From NCBI RefSeq assembly GCF_000247815.1, contig NW_004775932.1, forward strand, positions 299,459-363,458: DNA of 64,000 bases, written 5' to 3'. Below the pieces are notes generated by a model, which searched no databases, had not been told where the DNA came from, and was given only the letters and a program-made list of their open reading frames with translations. Shown one piece after another: positions 1-12,774 of this stretch. The DNA comes from Ficedula albicollis (Eukaryota > Chordata > Aves > Passeriformes > Muscicapidae). The number at the start of each line of letters is the position of its first letter. Positions within the stretch are counted from its first letter, which is position 1. The position numbers were made by a program, and so were the translations under genes.

Positions 1-366
1 AGTGTTCATATCTCTCGGCCAGTGATTCCTTACGTGGAATCACACCATCTATTTAAATAGTCCTGTATTCTCCTGGAAGCTGACAGCATAAATATAATAA
101 AGCTTATTGTCATCCTCCTGCTGAAGCTGGTTTTCTTAGTCACTATTTCTATGAAAATCCCATCTGAAGATTTAACCACTGAAATCACAAGAAAAAGGAG
201 AAACACGAAGAGTAGTTTATGGGTCGTGCCCTCTCTCAGATGTTATTACCTTCTAGACCTTCTGAACTTTCTCAACAACACTGCATATTTTTTTTTAGAT
301 TGGTACTGCACAAAAAAATATCCCAAAAAATTGGTTGAAGTATGTAGATGTCTTCTTTATTCTTTC
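1..366. other. Unique AT-rich sequence, no gene seen
   Basis: I see no coding pattern, RNA gene or recognisable repeat before the C run. An open frame that starts at 151 continues only because it runs into the C homopolymer. Confidence 0.6.
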
Positions 367-989
<623 letters not shown>

Positions 990-3900
990 AATTATACTGA
1001 CTGTCAAAAACACAGTTCTAAAGATTTCCAGAAGAGTGAAAAGAGAAGGGAGGTTGACCAGTGGCAGAGTACTTTCAATCACAGCACTTTTGGTCTCTAT
1101 CCCCAGAGTTCCAAAAATCAGACACAAGTATTGCTTTGTATGCTCTCAACAGCAGAAACCTATCTGGAAAGTCAGTATGATTTTTTAAAACAAAATCATG
1201 TGTCATTGCTTCTTATGCAGCCCCCCTCCCCCCATCTACGTTTCAGTAACAATGGGAGGGGAGTTCAGCTATAAAACTGATAGCCAGATATAGTCTGTGG
1301 GGTTCTCCATAACATCTGAAGGTTATACAGAATGGGAAACATTCAAATTGATGAGGAAACTGGGAACACAGATAAGGTTTTATTTCTTAATGCCTGACTA
1401 GACATTTTAGAAAGTGCTAGGGATTAAAGAAAATAGAAAAATTAAAACATAACACAAAAACCAAGAAGCAATCTCCACCCACCTTCTCCCCCAAAGTGTC
1501 CTTCCCCTACAAACTGGGACACTCTTATAGTTGATGTGTCAGGGAAAGGGACCTTTAAGGCCAACAGCATGTCCTGACCCTCTTTTTGTCTTCTTACACT
1601 TAGTGAGACATGAATGAGATATTCCCATCATAGTCTGGACAGGAGTAGATATTACTCTGCTCATTCTGAGATGAACTGAAGCACACCCTTCCATGTTTTA
1701 ATAAATTAAGACAAAAACTTAGGACTGACATGAAGAACTGGCATAGTCTTTTCTGCATGCATGTGACAGCCTGGAAGAGTGTGGGATTAGTGCCTCTGAG
1801 AAGTCACAATCCCCTCACAGCCCCAGAGGAGGCAACAAACTCTAGGTATGATGTAAGCACATTTCTGCAACTCAGACCTGATGTGCTGTACGCTGCACAA
1901 CAGCAGAGGCCATGTTTAAGAAAGTAACTGCAATGCATACCAGTTTACACTTGTTATGGTGCCGCTAGAAATACAGCCAAGCACCAGCCAGAGGGGAGTG
2001 GAATAGAGTGAGGTAGCCTTAAATACCATGTTGAAAAAAACCCAGAGAGGCAGCCAGGCTCTCTGAGGCTGCTGCCCCCACCAGCTGCCTCGACTGCCTG
2101 GCTGACACTCTGCTTTGCGTTTCTGGCTGAGCATTTAGGAAAGCAAGAGGGCCATATCTCATTACAATTCCTGACAGCAACTGTTTAGCAAGACCACCGT
2201 GAAGACCTGGGATGGATCACATAGTGATGTTTTAGAATCAAATAGCAAACTCTTTATTAGAGGAACACCTACTGTATAAGGGAAACAGAGGACTAATAGA
2301 TCATGGGCCTACTGGGATGCAAAACCAGTGCTCAACTTTTAAATTAGACACTGTGAGAGATAATCACTCTTCCCTACATTAGACTTTACTTTTCTTGGTC
2401 TTTAAATGTCAGTAATAAAACACTACAGTTGTAGTTGCTGAGCATTATCAATGTATTGATATATATTTGTATTCTTTAATACTTTTTAAACATTACAATA
2501 TCAATTTATTTGACATCTTCTCATGGCAGAATCACAAATGGATGAACTTTTAGTTAAAAATGGATGATAACAGGGGAAGAATGCAAAACATGGAGCAATT
2601 GTGTAGCCTGACAATTTATAACACTACCTGCCTTCTGCTGCCTGTTTTTTTATGTCTGGGTGAGGAGATAAAGAAAAAAAATATAGTTGCAGGGAGCACA
2701 GCTTAATTTAAAACCCTGTCATTCACACTAGCTGAAGTCACGGGTGAAGTTCTCAATATACGTAACAGGTACACTACCTCGGAGCAGATCCACTAATAAC
2801 AAAATCAATTTAAAATAAAGTCTTCTGAAAACAAAGATGAATGAAAAGGGACCAAAAAAAACCACAAAAACCCAAACGCAAATCAAAACGCTTTTTAAGT
2901 GTAGGCTGTGACTTTTCAGCTGTTTTCTACTGGCCATCAAGACAGAAATTAAAACCACCTCCAGTCTCTGGTCTATGGCAGAGCAGGGGTTTTGTATCTG
3001 GGCTCTCCTAACTGCCCTTGCACAGTAAACATGTCTTCTAACTTCCCAAATCAAAAGTCTTGCCCAGCATTATGGGTTTATATTCCATACTTGGACTCAG
3101 GTCTAGGCTTCAGCCTGCTGGGTCTGCCTCAAAAACTGTCCACCAACACAAGCAGGAGGAGATGGAGGCAGCAGGATGCTTCTAGGATCATCCAGCAGAC
3201 AGGCAGCATAGCTAGTCACAGACCATCTCTCCCTCAGATTTACAACACAGCAAGCCAAAATGCCTCCAATGACAGAAAGCAATTACATCTTAAGCCCAGG
3301 GGTTAGAAAGAAAAAGGAATATCATTGTTTGGATTAAATTATGTGAAATACATATCTCCCAGGCAGGCTTTTTTATCTTTTTCTGTCCTTTCCTCTCCAC
3401 ACCCACTTGATGATTCTCGCACAAGATAGGTAGGTGTCGCAATGCCCTTGGCTACAATAGTTTGCAAAGTGTTTTAATGCTCTAAGTATGAATGTTTAAG
3501 TATCGTCCACCCACAAATGCACAGAAACAGATCAAAACTGACATTTATTATGAATCTAACACGGGTAAATATAAAAATTTTAATTTCAGACAAAAATGCA
3601 GTACCTTCCCTGGCTCTGTGCTGTCTTCATGAATAAGAATTCACAAAATCTGCTTACATATAACATTAAAAAAAAAAAAAAAAAAGGATGTGGAAGAAAT
3701 GTGTAAAACATCTACTGAAAGCAGGCAAATTTTGGTCAATTCTTCGTTGGCATTAACATCAGTCAGGTACAGCTGGGCTGGAGCAAGCAGAATTGCACAA
3801 ATATAAAAAGAAAAGCAGTCCCCTCACTTTTAGCTAGCCACACAGCCATCTATCTATTGGGAAGAAAAAGGAATGGACACTAAGCCACAGTCCAGACGGT

Positions 3901-5599
3901 TATAAAGGTAATAAAAGTTCTGCAAGCTCAAGACTAGGATTCATAAATCCACCATGCATGTACATTTGGAGATTTCAGTTTCACATCAAATATCAAGAAA
4001 AATGGAGAATACCAGAGCATCAGTACAATTTGCCATGAGAACAGAAAGCTTCTAAAAACCCTGAAGTGCTCCTACCAAGCAAAGCACATTGTCATGACAA
4101 TGAGCAGCAATAAGACAGCAAGCATCCACTGTCATCAAAAGTGTTCTCAAAATAAAGCATAGCAACAGATTAATTTTCAGTTCAAAGATTATCATTGGAT
4201 TGGGTAATGTTACTCCATGACTCTGCCCTGATGACAAGGATTACAACTAGAACATGAACATGTGAACAGCATCAACAGCTGAAGAAAGAATTATTTCTCC
4301 AACTGGGGAAAGCCAGTAAAGCAGCACTTTGCTGATTTATTAGTGCAGAGAAATAATGGGATTATATCCTTATCCTATGACACCCTCATTTTAATAGTGA
4401 CAGATATTTTGCTGACCAAAAACCATTTTGATAGGACAAGAAAACTTTCCAAATTCTTGGACTGTTGGTTTTTTATATATTTTTCCTCTCTTTTGCTGAA
4501 GTAATCACCACACTAAATAAGACAAAGCATAAATAATTTCGTTTTTGTCTTCTGTTTTTGGACTTTGTTTCCATTGCCTATTAAAAAACTTGCTTCCTAT
4601 CCTTTCTCTCAAATTTTATTAGAACTGTTTTTGCAGAGGAATCTTTTCCTACCTGCGACTGGAGTTGCTAACACCCCGTTGTCAGTAACTCAGCCAAAGC
4701 AACACAGCCCTTTTCAGAGAGCTCTGGTGCTGACTCATTTTGCTGTATTACTATACACATGCAGCCAAAGGAGGCTGCAGACAAGCTGTATCTGCTACAG
4801 GACTCTGAAACTCTTCTTTCTATACTGACTATGAATTGAAATAAGCAGAGCTGCCTCTCTAAATTTGAGCCATCTTTTACTTCTGCCATGCTCTCCTCTC
4901 TATCTCTGCCCGACTCCTCTCTATTTTTTGGAATAATTTCCTTTTCCCACTAAATGTCTCTTCCGCCACTCTGTTCAACAGTACCACTCAACGCATTTGC
5001 AGGATCTCACTTCAATTTTACAACAGTATGCTTGACAGGATGGTCACAAATTATGTTGCCAGCTGGTAGTCCAAACTCCTTGCAAATGTGGCAAATCCAT
5101 CCACCAGCAAATCAAGGACCCAGGACCCAAAATGCCCTTGTTAACATTTACGCAAGAAAACCACAACAGACATAGTGGAATAGCACATCAGATGGGAACC
5201 CAAGGGGTTAAAAGAAGAAAATCTCAACTATTCAAACTGCATGAACACCTTCCTCCTTCCCTTTATTTTTTTTTTTTTTTGACACTTATCTTTTAGAAAT
5301 ATAGTTCTGTTTTGACATCTTGGTTCTGAACATATTTCACTCCTGCCAACCCACTGTTTGTGTTTTGCATAACTTGGAACAGATAAAGTGCTGGTCCCGA
5401 GACAAGAAATCCTCTGAACATCTGTCAATCGCTTCAGCATCAAGAGCTAAAAGCACACGCTGCCAGTAGCTCTGCCTGTCCTGCTGCACTCAGAGGCTGT
5501 GGGAGTTGTTAGGATGCCTTCACAGCCAGGCAGGCAGTGGAAGATGAAGGAAACAGCATGGCTTGAAGCTGCAGTGGTATAGTGCTGGTCTGATGCTTC
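990..5599. other. Unique AT-rich sequence, no gene seen
   Basis: This stretch is non-coding by eye, with stops in all frames and no recognisable domain. It holds an 18-base A tract at 3668-3685 and a perfect 16-bp palindrome at 4087-4102 (cattgtca followed by its reverse complement). Slightly more GC-rich patches at about 1730-2130 and 2950-3300 gave no recognisable protein in any frame. Confidence 0.6.
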
Positions 5600-5703
5600 C
5601 TGGGATGTATGGAATGAGGTAGAGGGAATGTTATGAATAAGAAAAAAAATTGCTGGGATGTATGGAATGAGGTAGAGGGAATGTTATGAATAGGAAAAAA
5701 AAT
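5600..5703. repeat. Two-copy tandem duplication, 53-bp unit
   Basis: The unit at 5600-5652, starting ctgggatgtatgg, repeats at 5653-5703. The copies differ by one base (gaataag versus gaatagg) plus their ends. Each copy ends in an A-rich stretch. I could not assign the sequence to a repeat family. Confidence 0.92.
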
Positions 5704-5916
5704 CCTACAGTACTGAAAAGAAGGAGTAGTGCCTCCTTTCTCACAGGTGGAGAAAGGAGAAAAGAAGGAAAATTCATTCTCGCACAGAAAGCACAACTGT
5801 GATTTAGCTGTGATTTTAGTGAGACAAAAAGCTTTATACGGGCAAACTGCATAGATCCTCTACCCTGTCCCTTCCATGGTCTTAATCCCTCCTAACCAAC
5901 CCCTAAGACCTCACAG

Positions 5917-6038
5917 AACAAAAAAAACCAAAAAACAAAACACCAAAAAACAAAAACAAAAACACAAAAAAGAAACACCAAAAAACAAACAAACAAAAAA
6001 AAACTCAAAAAAACCAAAACACAACACACACAAAAAAA
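5917..6038. repeat. A-rich low-complexity tract (A with scattered C)
   Basis: About 120 bp of A runs broken by single C or CC, in forms such as aaaacaaac and aaaacc. It may be a decayed poly-A tail or a slippage-prone simple repeat. No retroposon body is recognisable on either side. Confidence 0.85.
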
Positions 6039-6583
6039 GCAACTAAAGAATTAATGAATACAGAGAAAGAATCCAGTGTTGAAAAATGGAAAGGGAGCTG
6101 GTGGACCCTGACCAGCGGTGATGTGCATGGAAGATGGAGCGAGGAGGAAGTGAAAACAGGGTTCATGGTGCTGAGTGTCTTCCTCTCAGGCTGCCTCCTC
6201 CTGGTGCAGTGCATGGCCAGTGTGCACAGGGCCAGGAGGGGCTGGAGAGGGAGGGTCTGTGAGCCCATGGGCCGGCTCTTTCACAGAAACAACTTCCTGA
6301 GTTGCAAAAACTGCAGGCAGGGACTCATGTTTAGGGATCTGAACATGGCACCACAACCAAATACAATGCTCATTCAACAGGTTTTTGGACCTGTTTCTGT
6401 AGCCCAAGATCCCCCCCCATTTTCTGAGGTTATGCTCAAAGACAAAACCTTGCTGCAGGGCTGACAGGGCAGATGTGCTGCAACTCAGGTGCACTCTCAT
6501 TCTTAGATGTGCAAAATCACTGGTGTCATCTGGAGCCCCTCATTTCCAAAAAGCCAAGAAGCAATGCTCAGTGTCAATCTTTA
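6039..6583. other. Unique sequence with a 136-codon open frame of unknown meaning
   Basis: This region is richer in GC than its surroundings. An open frame on + at 6054-6464 (136 codons) includes a hydrophobic stretch around residues 37-55 that could resemble a membrane segment. I recognise no family, promoter, splice sites or poly-A signal. A 104-codon minus-strand frame overlaps it at 6186-6500, so the openness probably reflects base composition. I do not call a gene here. Confidence 0.4.
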
Positions 6584-6588
6584 GTTGG
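6584..6588. repeat. Target-site duplication (left), GTTGG
   Basis: GTTGG directly abuts the TG end of the LTR at 6589 and is matched exactly by GTTGG at 7466-7470 just after its CA end. Five-base duplications are usual for class III (ERVL-type) integrases. Confidence 0.85.
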
Positions 6589-6698
6589 TGTCACGATCCG
6601 CTCAACCGGGCGGGAGTCGTGATGGTTCGTTTGACCCCAGGGTGTAAAAGACAAAAGGAAAGAGACTCGGGGTTGTTTAGCAGAAAGCAGTAATACAG

Positions 6699-6704
6699 TT
6701 TATT
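6699..6704 (-). terminator. LTR polyadenylation signal AATAAA
   Basis: TTTATT on + reads AATAAA on minus. It lies about 110 bp before the 3' end of the minus-strand LTR, as expected for the R/U5 boundary. Confidence 0.7.
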
Positions 6705-6861
6705 GCGTGTAACAATTAAGTTTTGCGATAGAGAGAGAGAGAGAGAAAGGATGGGATATAGCTACCAACAGATGGGACACATCCTCGTGGCCGTCCAACA
6801 ATAGATGCATCTTCAATCAGTTGGGGAGAAAGAGATCTCAAAGTCTCTTTAGGAAAGTCAC

Positions 6862-6869
6862 TTTTTATA
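6862..6869 (-). promoter_or_regulatory. TATA-like box, proximal copy
   Basis: TTTTTATA on + reads TATAAAAA on minus. It sits about 160 bp upstream of the LTR poly-A signal in transcription order, a plausible core-promoter position. A second copy at 7169-7176 comes from the 306-bp duplication. Confidence 0.6.
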
Positions 6870-7168
6870 GTCCTTTTCCAAAGTGTGTGACCTCTGGCCA
6901 AAAGGTGGGAAGATTTATGGACTATTTTATGCGGAGATCATTGCTCCAAGAAACAGGTGGAACAGGATGCTACAGCCAGTGCCCTGGTCTCGAGAGCAGT
7001 GTACCGTGGCAAGCTCCAAGCACACTTACAAACAGTCCTTGGCAAGCATCCACCTCGGCCAGGCCAGAACTCAGGTCAGTGCAAGCGGTGGGGTCCCGGG
7101 GTCTCAGTCTCTGCATCTTCAATCCGTTGGGGAGAAAGAGATCTCAAAGTCTTCTTTAAGAAAGTCAC

Positions 7169-7176
7169 TTTTTATA
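7169..7176 (-). promoter_or_regulatory. TATA-like box, distal duplicated copy
   Basis: This is the same octamer and context as at 6862-6869, moved by the 306-bp duplication. If the LTR is active, transcripts could start from either copy. That is inference. Confidence 0.55.
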
Positions 7177-7465
7177 GTCCTTTTCCAAAGCGAGTGGCCT
7201 CTGGCCAAAAGGTGGGGAGATTTATGGACTATTGTATGTGGAGATCGTAGCTCCATGACGCAGGTGTGGGGACAGGGTGCGATAACCAGTACCCTGCAGT
7301 GTACCATGACAAGCACCAGGCACAGCTACAAACAGTCCTTGGCCCGCAAGCATCCACCTTGGCCAGGAGGGAGCTCCGGTTCAGGGCAAGTGGTGCAATC
7401 TCAGGTCTCAGTCTCTGATGATGGTCGTGAGGCAGATCAGAGAAAACTTCGAACCAACTCTTACA

Positions 7466-7470
7466 GTTGG
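7466..7470. repeat. Target-site duplication (right), GTTGG
   Basis: Exact match to 6584-6588, next to the CA end of the LTR. Confidence 0.85.
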
Positions 7471-7705
7471 ATACCTCTAAAGTTTTGTCATACTCTTCCT
7501 TTAAATCAGCCCTATGCAGCAGCAAATCTGTTTAGCATCTAAAACTCTTGGATATCAGCTTAAGAATCACAACTAAGCTCAGTTTTTGTGGCTGACTCAA
7601 TGGGTCCCATCACTGATCACCTTCTTTCCTCATGCCCTTTTCCAGTGCCAAAACTTCCCAATGACATCAATATGGGTCACCCCCATCCTCACAGTCTTGC
7701 AGTCT

Positions 7706-7708
<3 letters not shown>

Positions 7709-7753
<45 letters not shown>
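7709..7753. repeat. (AC)n microsatellite, about 22 units
   Basis: Uninterrupted AC dinucleotides. The poly-His/Thr frames across it are not genes. Confidence 0.97.
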
Positions 7754-7756
<3 letters not shown>

Positions 7757-9038
7757 GCTTCAAAAAAAAATAATCCACTCTTGAGTATTAATGTAATATG
7801 CTTGTATATATCATCAAGCTTCCCTTATGCACACCCAAGCTGAGAAATCACATCTAAAGATCAGGTTTTATACAGACATTTGGTGAAGGCATAGTTTTCT
7901 GAGGATGAGGTAAAGACGATGTCGCCTGACTCAGTGCCTGTGTCAGAGGGTTGGCACAGCAGACAGGAATCCTGACCTGAACTCATCAAATGGCATTTCT
8001 TGCAAAAAATGTGCGGACAGCAGTGCTCTTCCAACAAAATGAAATTTGCTTTCTTTTCCGTGCATTGTATTTTGACATCAACTCTCCATGAGGAGAAAAG
8101 CCTCCAGAAGGTTTTCTGGCCTCTCAGGAGATTCTAAGAGACTTAAGCAAATTTAGAGTTTCCTGTGAATGACAGGTACAGTCCATATAATCACAAAGCT
8201 GTGCTAAAAGAACCTCGAAAGACCATTTAGAGTTACAGCCTTGAAAAAAATAGAGTAAGCAGGATAGAGAATGTTCTCCTGGAAGGTAGAGTGATTCCCA
8301 AGTACTGCAGCTACATTAGTTTGCTTGTTTGTTCATAGGAACTGCTAAGGTATCTCACTGACTGAAACACATTTTGTCTCTGATAATAGTGGTACTGTTG
8401 CTTCAGAAGCGAGACAGCAGAGAGCAGCAGGAGACATAGATAAAATCATGACACTCAATATTTAAATTCATCAGAAATCTGAAATTAATGAGTAATGCTC
8501 CAACTACATTAGGCTTGGAAAGAAGAGAGAAACTTCAACTTTTATAATCTCTAACTAACACTGTTTTATCTCCATCTTAGTTATCATAGAAACTTTCCCA
8601 AAATCTTCACAGAAATTAACCAGTTAATTGGCATTTCTGTGTGCAAAATAATTCAATTAGTTAGGACAATTAAAATAATATATTAAAATAACTTGAAAGT
8701 CAAGTAGCACAGCTTCATACCTTCATGAAGCAAAAACCTAAACTTTGATAAAAGTAAATAGAACATTCAGAAGTGAAGTTAAACTAAGGGAAACAATTAA
8801 AACTGGAAAGGAGGTCCTTGGATTTAATGCCTATTTAAAAAGGCAACAATAGTTAGAAGGCTGTTTTGCTTGGTTTCTTAAATTAAATAAACAAGTCTCA
8901 ATCTCAATGGAGAAAAAGCCAAATTAAGATCCCTGAGTTAAAATAATTTAACAATTAACAACAAAGGAAAAAACTGGGCTGGGGTGCCAGCATGACTCTG
9001 AACCAGATGCATTTTGGGAAGAATCCAGTGTAAAGCGT
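7754..9038. other. Unique AT-rich sequence, no gene seen
   Basis: No repeat family, coding pattern or RNA gene is recognisable in this interval. Confidence 0.6.
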
Positions 9039-9575
9039 CATAGAAACATAGAATCATAAAGGTTTGAAAAGACCTCTAAGATCGTTGAGGCTAACCATTA
9101 ACCCTGCAGCACTGTATTCACCACTAAACCATATCCCTAGGTGCTTAATTCACATTCCTTTTGAATCCTTCCAGGGACTGCTATTCCACTACTTCCCTGA
9201 GCAGCTTATTCACCACTAAACCATATCCCTAGGTGCTTCATTCACATTCCTTTTGAATCCTTCCAGGAACTGCTATTCCACTACTTCCCTGAGCAGCGTC
9301 TTCCAATGCCTGACCACTCTTTCAGCGAGGAAAATTTTCCTAATATCTAATCTAAACCTTCCCTGAAACAACTTAAGACAATTTTCTCTCATTCTGTTAC
9401 TTGTTACCTGGAAGAAGAAATCAACTCCCACCTCACTTCAACCTCCTTTTGGGAAGCTGTAGAGATCAAGAAGGTCCCTCTTCAACTTCCTTTTCTTCAG
9501 GATAAACAACCCCAGCTCACTCAACTGCTCCTTATCACCTATAAGGTGATATAGACCCTAGATCATGATAAGGCA
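9039..9575 (-). mobile_element. CR1-type LINE fragment (3' end)
   Basis: On + the fragment opens with tcatagaaacatagaatcat, the complement of the ATTCTATGA-type 3' terminus typical of avian CR1. It continues through stretches I recognise from the CR1 3' region: ggtttgaaaagacctctaag, acttccctgagcagc, tgcctgaccactctttcagc and aacaaccccagctcactcaa. The order shows a minus-strand insertion, cut off at its 5' side as most CR1 copies are. The frame is degraded and non-functional. An internal 92-bp tandem duplication (9116-9299) is described separately. The right boundary is approximate. Confidence 0.9.
9116..9299. repeat. 92-bp tandem duplication inside the CR1 fragment
   Basis: The unit starting attcaccactaaacc at 9116 repeats at 9208. 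The copies differ at about three positions (ttaattc versus ttcattc, agggac versus aggaac, and the last bases). CR1 copies do not normally carry this, so the duplication arose after insertion. Confidence 0.95.
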
Positions 9576-12500
9576 GGAACTAAATGCTACTCTTCATTCT
9601 ATCACAGACTCACCATCAGTCCTTAAATCGGACATATTCTTTGTGACTCAGTTTCCCCAGCTGTGCAGTAGGAAAGATAGCCCTTTGATTCTGTAAGGCA
9701 TTCAGGCTTATAAATGCATAATTTAATGTTAAGCTCAGCACTTCCTAAACCCCAATAAATTCTGCAATCCAAAGTGGAAGCTGTTGGCATGCAGAAGAGT
9801 ACAGCACTGGGCTCTGAAAGACCAGTGTGAGCTCCCATTCAGTTTTCATCCACCCTCTGCTCCAGTAACCAGTGTGCAAGCTCCTCCAACTTATATTTCA
9901 TGAACAGAGATTACTATTACTTTTCAAGTATTTTTTTTTCCTCTCACTGAAAGAGAGTGCCTTTTCCTTCTAAGTACCAGCACTTAGGTCCTCTTCTGCT
10001 TTGGAGACTTAGCTTGCTATGTGTGGTATGAATTTAAAGCAGTGGTCTAGAGGGGCAAACTGCACTTAAGACTGCTGTAGCTTGTTGAGAAATAAACACG
10101 CAGATCAGCCATGTGGTTTATCACAACTGGCAATGCTCTCTAGTACTTAAAGACAAAACAGGGGAGTTGTTCAAAGTGTTGTTTGAGGGAGTGGCTGAGT
10201 AATTTCCATCATCCTAGCAGATGTCATCGGGTGTGTGACACTAGACAGATATATAGACTGGAGGAAGCTTAGTGTGTTTTTTAAGGTGTAAGAGATGACT
10301 TAAAATATTCCTAAATACAAGGCCTCTCACAGGCACAGATCTCAATTTTGATCACAAGGTAAGTGGCGGACAAATGGCCTGCTTCCACAGTATCCTCTCT
10401 CTTTGCCCTGAGCAGGAAGCCACAATGAGCTGGTGGTAATCTCCTTGGGTGGAGCTGATTGGGTTCCTGCAACAGAACAAGAGGCTCAGCATGAAATGTT
10501 TAAGTCGGCAAAACCCACCAATTGTAGCATAAGAAATTTGGACTTATGTTGCAAGAGACTGCCCAGCAGTCAGCAACACTGCAGAAACTCTTATTTTCCA
10601 ACCCTTTGTATCTTTTTAGTCCCCACGGATGTTGCACAGCAACTCACATGTGCAGCAGTATTCATTATCCAAGTTCTTTTGTTGTCCCTTCTTTTTCTTG
10701 CCCAGTTACTACTTAGCTTTCATCAGCTGACGTGTTTGAAACCTCTCAGAGGCTCATACTGCTGTATGCACCTCTCAGCTCTCTAAACTGTCATTGCTTT
10801 GACATATTCTAGAAAAGACTTTTTGCGGGCATCTGGATAAATATAATTCTTTCCACACCTCTGGGAAAATGGGAGTCTTCCTTGGGCCATCTGTGGGAAA
10901 TGAAGGGTGCATGGATTTTCAAGCAGAAGAGAAGTGTACATGTAAAGAACAGCGCTCCAGGAAGTGGGAAGGCTAGAAACTATTCTTCCAGTCACACTAG
11001 AAGTACATACATTTAGGCATACAATCACTTTGCAGGAACATTAAATCATTCACTGCATTATTTTTTATGTGAAACTTATGTGTTACATATTATGCTCTAT
11101 ATTCCTGAAAGTATTTTATGATAGGACAAGAATTTCTTTAGGCAGACACTCAAAAGGAAAAGCAGAAAACATACCATTGTTTCAGATCTTGATTATGCAG
11201 ATTGGCTTCTCTAGTAAGGAAATTAACTCTATGCCACAGCTGTGGGGACCTAAATTACAGAACAATCGATATTTTGAAAACTTTGAAAATCTGCCAAAGG
11301 AGAAAATTACACAATTGAAAAACAACGTTTATGGAATCAAAGTTAAGTATTTCACTAATGAACTTGTTCAGTGTTTTGTTTAAAAATTTAGTCACTGACT
11401 TAATTGTGATATACCAAACAATTTGTCTGACCACATATAGTTTAGGAATTCCTGTAAAAAACAAATTTAAAAAAGTAATTCTTCACTTTCTATACATAAT
11501 ACACAAAGCTACCTCTTACTGCATAATTTAAAATGTTCTTTTAAATTTTTTTCTGATAATTTTGAGTTCCATAAGACATTTGTTCTGGGAAAAAAAAATA
11601 AACCCAAAACAAACACAAGACCAAACACAAGGAAGAAATGGAGGAACCTTAGCAAAAAGTAGAACCAAAACAGTAAAAACTACTTTGAATATTTTTAAGG
11701 ATTTGGACTGCTTACAGATTCCATTTATTATAAAAATAACTGCTACTAATAGCCCCAGGATTGTGCCTTGGTATGGTAGAAAATCCTATGCTTCAAATCC
11801 CTGAAAAAGATAGCAGCAAGATGGGATGACCAACAGTGAGCAGTGAGAGCAGCCAGTTGAAAAGCTGTCTGTAAGCCCATCCCCAGACACCTGGGGACTG
11901 AGCAATCACCAACAACCCAGAAGCTACAGAGACATAACTCGATAAAGTTTTGGTAAACTGGCTTCCAGATATTAAATCTGCTGATGTGGGTATGATTCAC
12001 ACCCATTGTACTTGAATTATCCTGAGCCCTTCCAAACTGCCATCTCAAATGTCATTTCCATAAGCTTGGTCACTCATTTTCAGCATTAGTCCTTCACTTC
12101 CTCCAAGCCCAACAATACAATGAAATAAATGTGCTGCATCCAGCATATTCAGGTTACAAAAGTAACTGATGCCAGCAAGGTCAGTAATATAAATTCACTG
12201 CAAGATTGCTTTGGAAGAGACTCATGCTAAAGGATTCAATAGCTAGATAATCACCTTGTCCCAGTAAAGGGAAAAGGGAATTATTATCTCATTTTCTATC
12301 ACCAGTTATTCTCTCTTATTTGTGGGACAAAGATAGGAAGTTTTTGCTGTTCACAGTAACAAAGAAATTAAGCAAAAATAATATTATGTTTTAATAATAT
12401 TGTCAACTCATATAATTTATTCATTCATTACTGCAACTACCATAGCGAGAAACCAGCACTATACAATCTAGGACAGCCGTGCTCTCTTTGCAACTAATAC

Positions 12501-12697
12501 TACAGGCAGTCCCTCATACCATAAACCCATCATTCATTACAGGGAACAACTGACAGATTCTTTCCCTAAGGAGGCCAAGATTACTTAAATCTGAAATGCC
12601 ATACCCTGTCAACACAGGTGTATAGGAGAGAAGCTCATTTACTGGCAGGCTGGGTAATACATAAAAATAGTCACTATCCAAAGTTGATAATCAGTTT
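9576..12697. other. Unique AT-rich sequence, no gene seen
   Basis: Only short open frames without recognisable domains occur here. An A-rich patch lies at about 11589-11637. No RNA gene or repeat family is recognised. Confidence 0.6.
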
Positions 12698-12774
12698 AAA
12701 AAAACCAAAAAAACAAAAAAAAAACAACAACAAAAAAAACAAACCACAAAACAAAACCAAAAACCAACAAACAA
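12698..12774. repeat. A-rich low-complexity tract
   Basis: A runs with interspersed C, CC and ACA, similar to 5917-6038. It is possibly a decayed poly-A tail, but no element body is recognised. Confidence 0.85.

Larger units (their letters stand above)
6807..7416 (-). repeat. 306-bp tandem duplication inside the LTR U3, doubling the TATA box
   Basis: The segment starting gcatcttcaatc at 6807 recurs at 7113, a period of 306 bp, and continues to about 7416. The copies differ by scattered substitutions and small indels, clearly more than the other duplications in the window. Each copy carries a TATA-like box and a conserved ctctggccaaaaggtggg stretch, so the minus-strand promoter region is present twice. 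Confidence 0.93.
6589..7465 (-). mobile_element. Solo LTR of an endogenous retrovirus, ERVL-like, with internal duplication
   Basis: On the + strand the element begins TGTCACGATCCG and ends CTTACA, so on the minus strand it runs TGTAAG to CGTGACA, with the TG...CA ends of an LTR. Exact 5-bp duplications (GTTGG) flank it. The orientation is minus because an AATAAA signal is the complement of TTTATT at 6699-6704, and TATA-like boxes lie upstream of it in that direction (complements of 6862-6869 and 7169-7176). A GA-rich simple stretch is at 6729-6746. No gag, pol or env sequence lies on either side, so it is a solo LTR, presumably left by recombination between two LTRs. The ERVL assignment rests on duplication length and remembered avian LTR style, not on a search. 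Confidence 0.85.

Noticed and set aside
4087..4102. 16-bp perfect palindrome
   Set aside because: Isolated, with no flanking structure. Noted in the interval entry only.
6054..6464. 136-codon open frame with a hydrophobic segment
   Set aside because: No recognised family, no splice or promoter context, and an overlapping minus-strand frame of similar openness. More likely a composition effect.
6883..7542. 219-codon open frame
   Set aside because: It lies antisense across the solo LTR, and its repeated peptide segments come from the 306-bp duplication.
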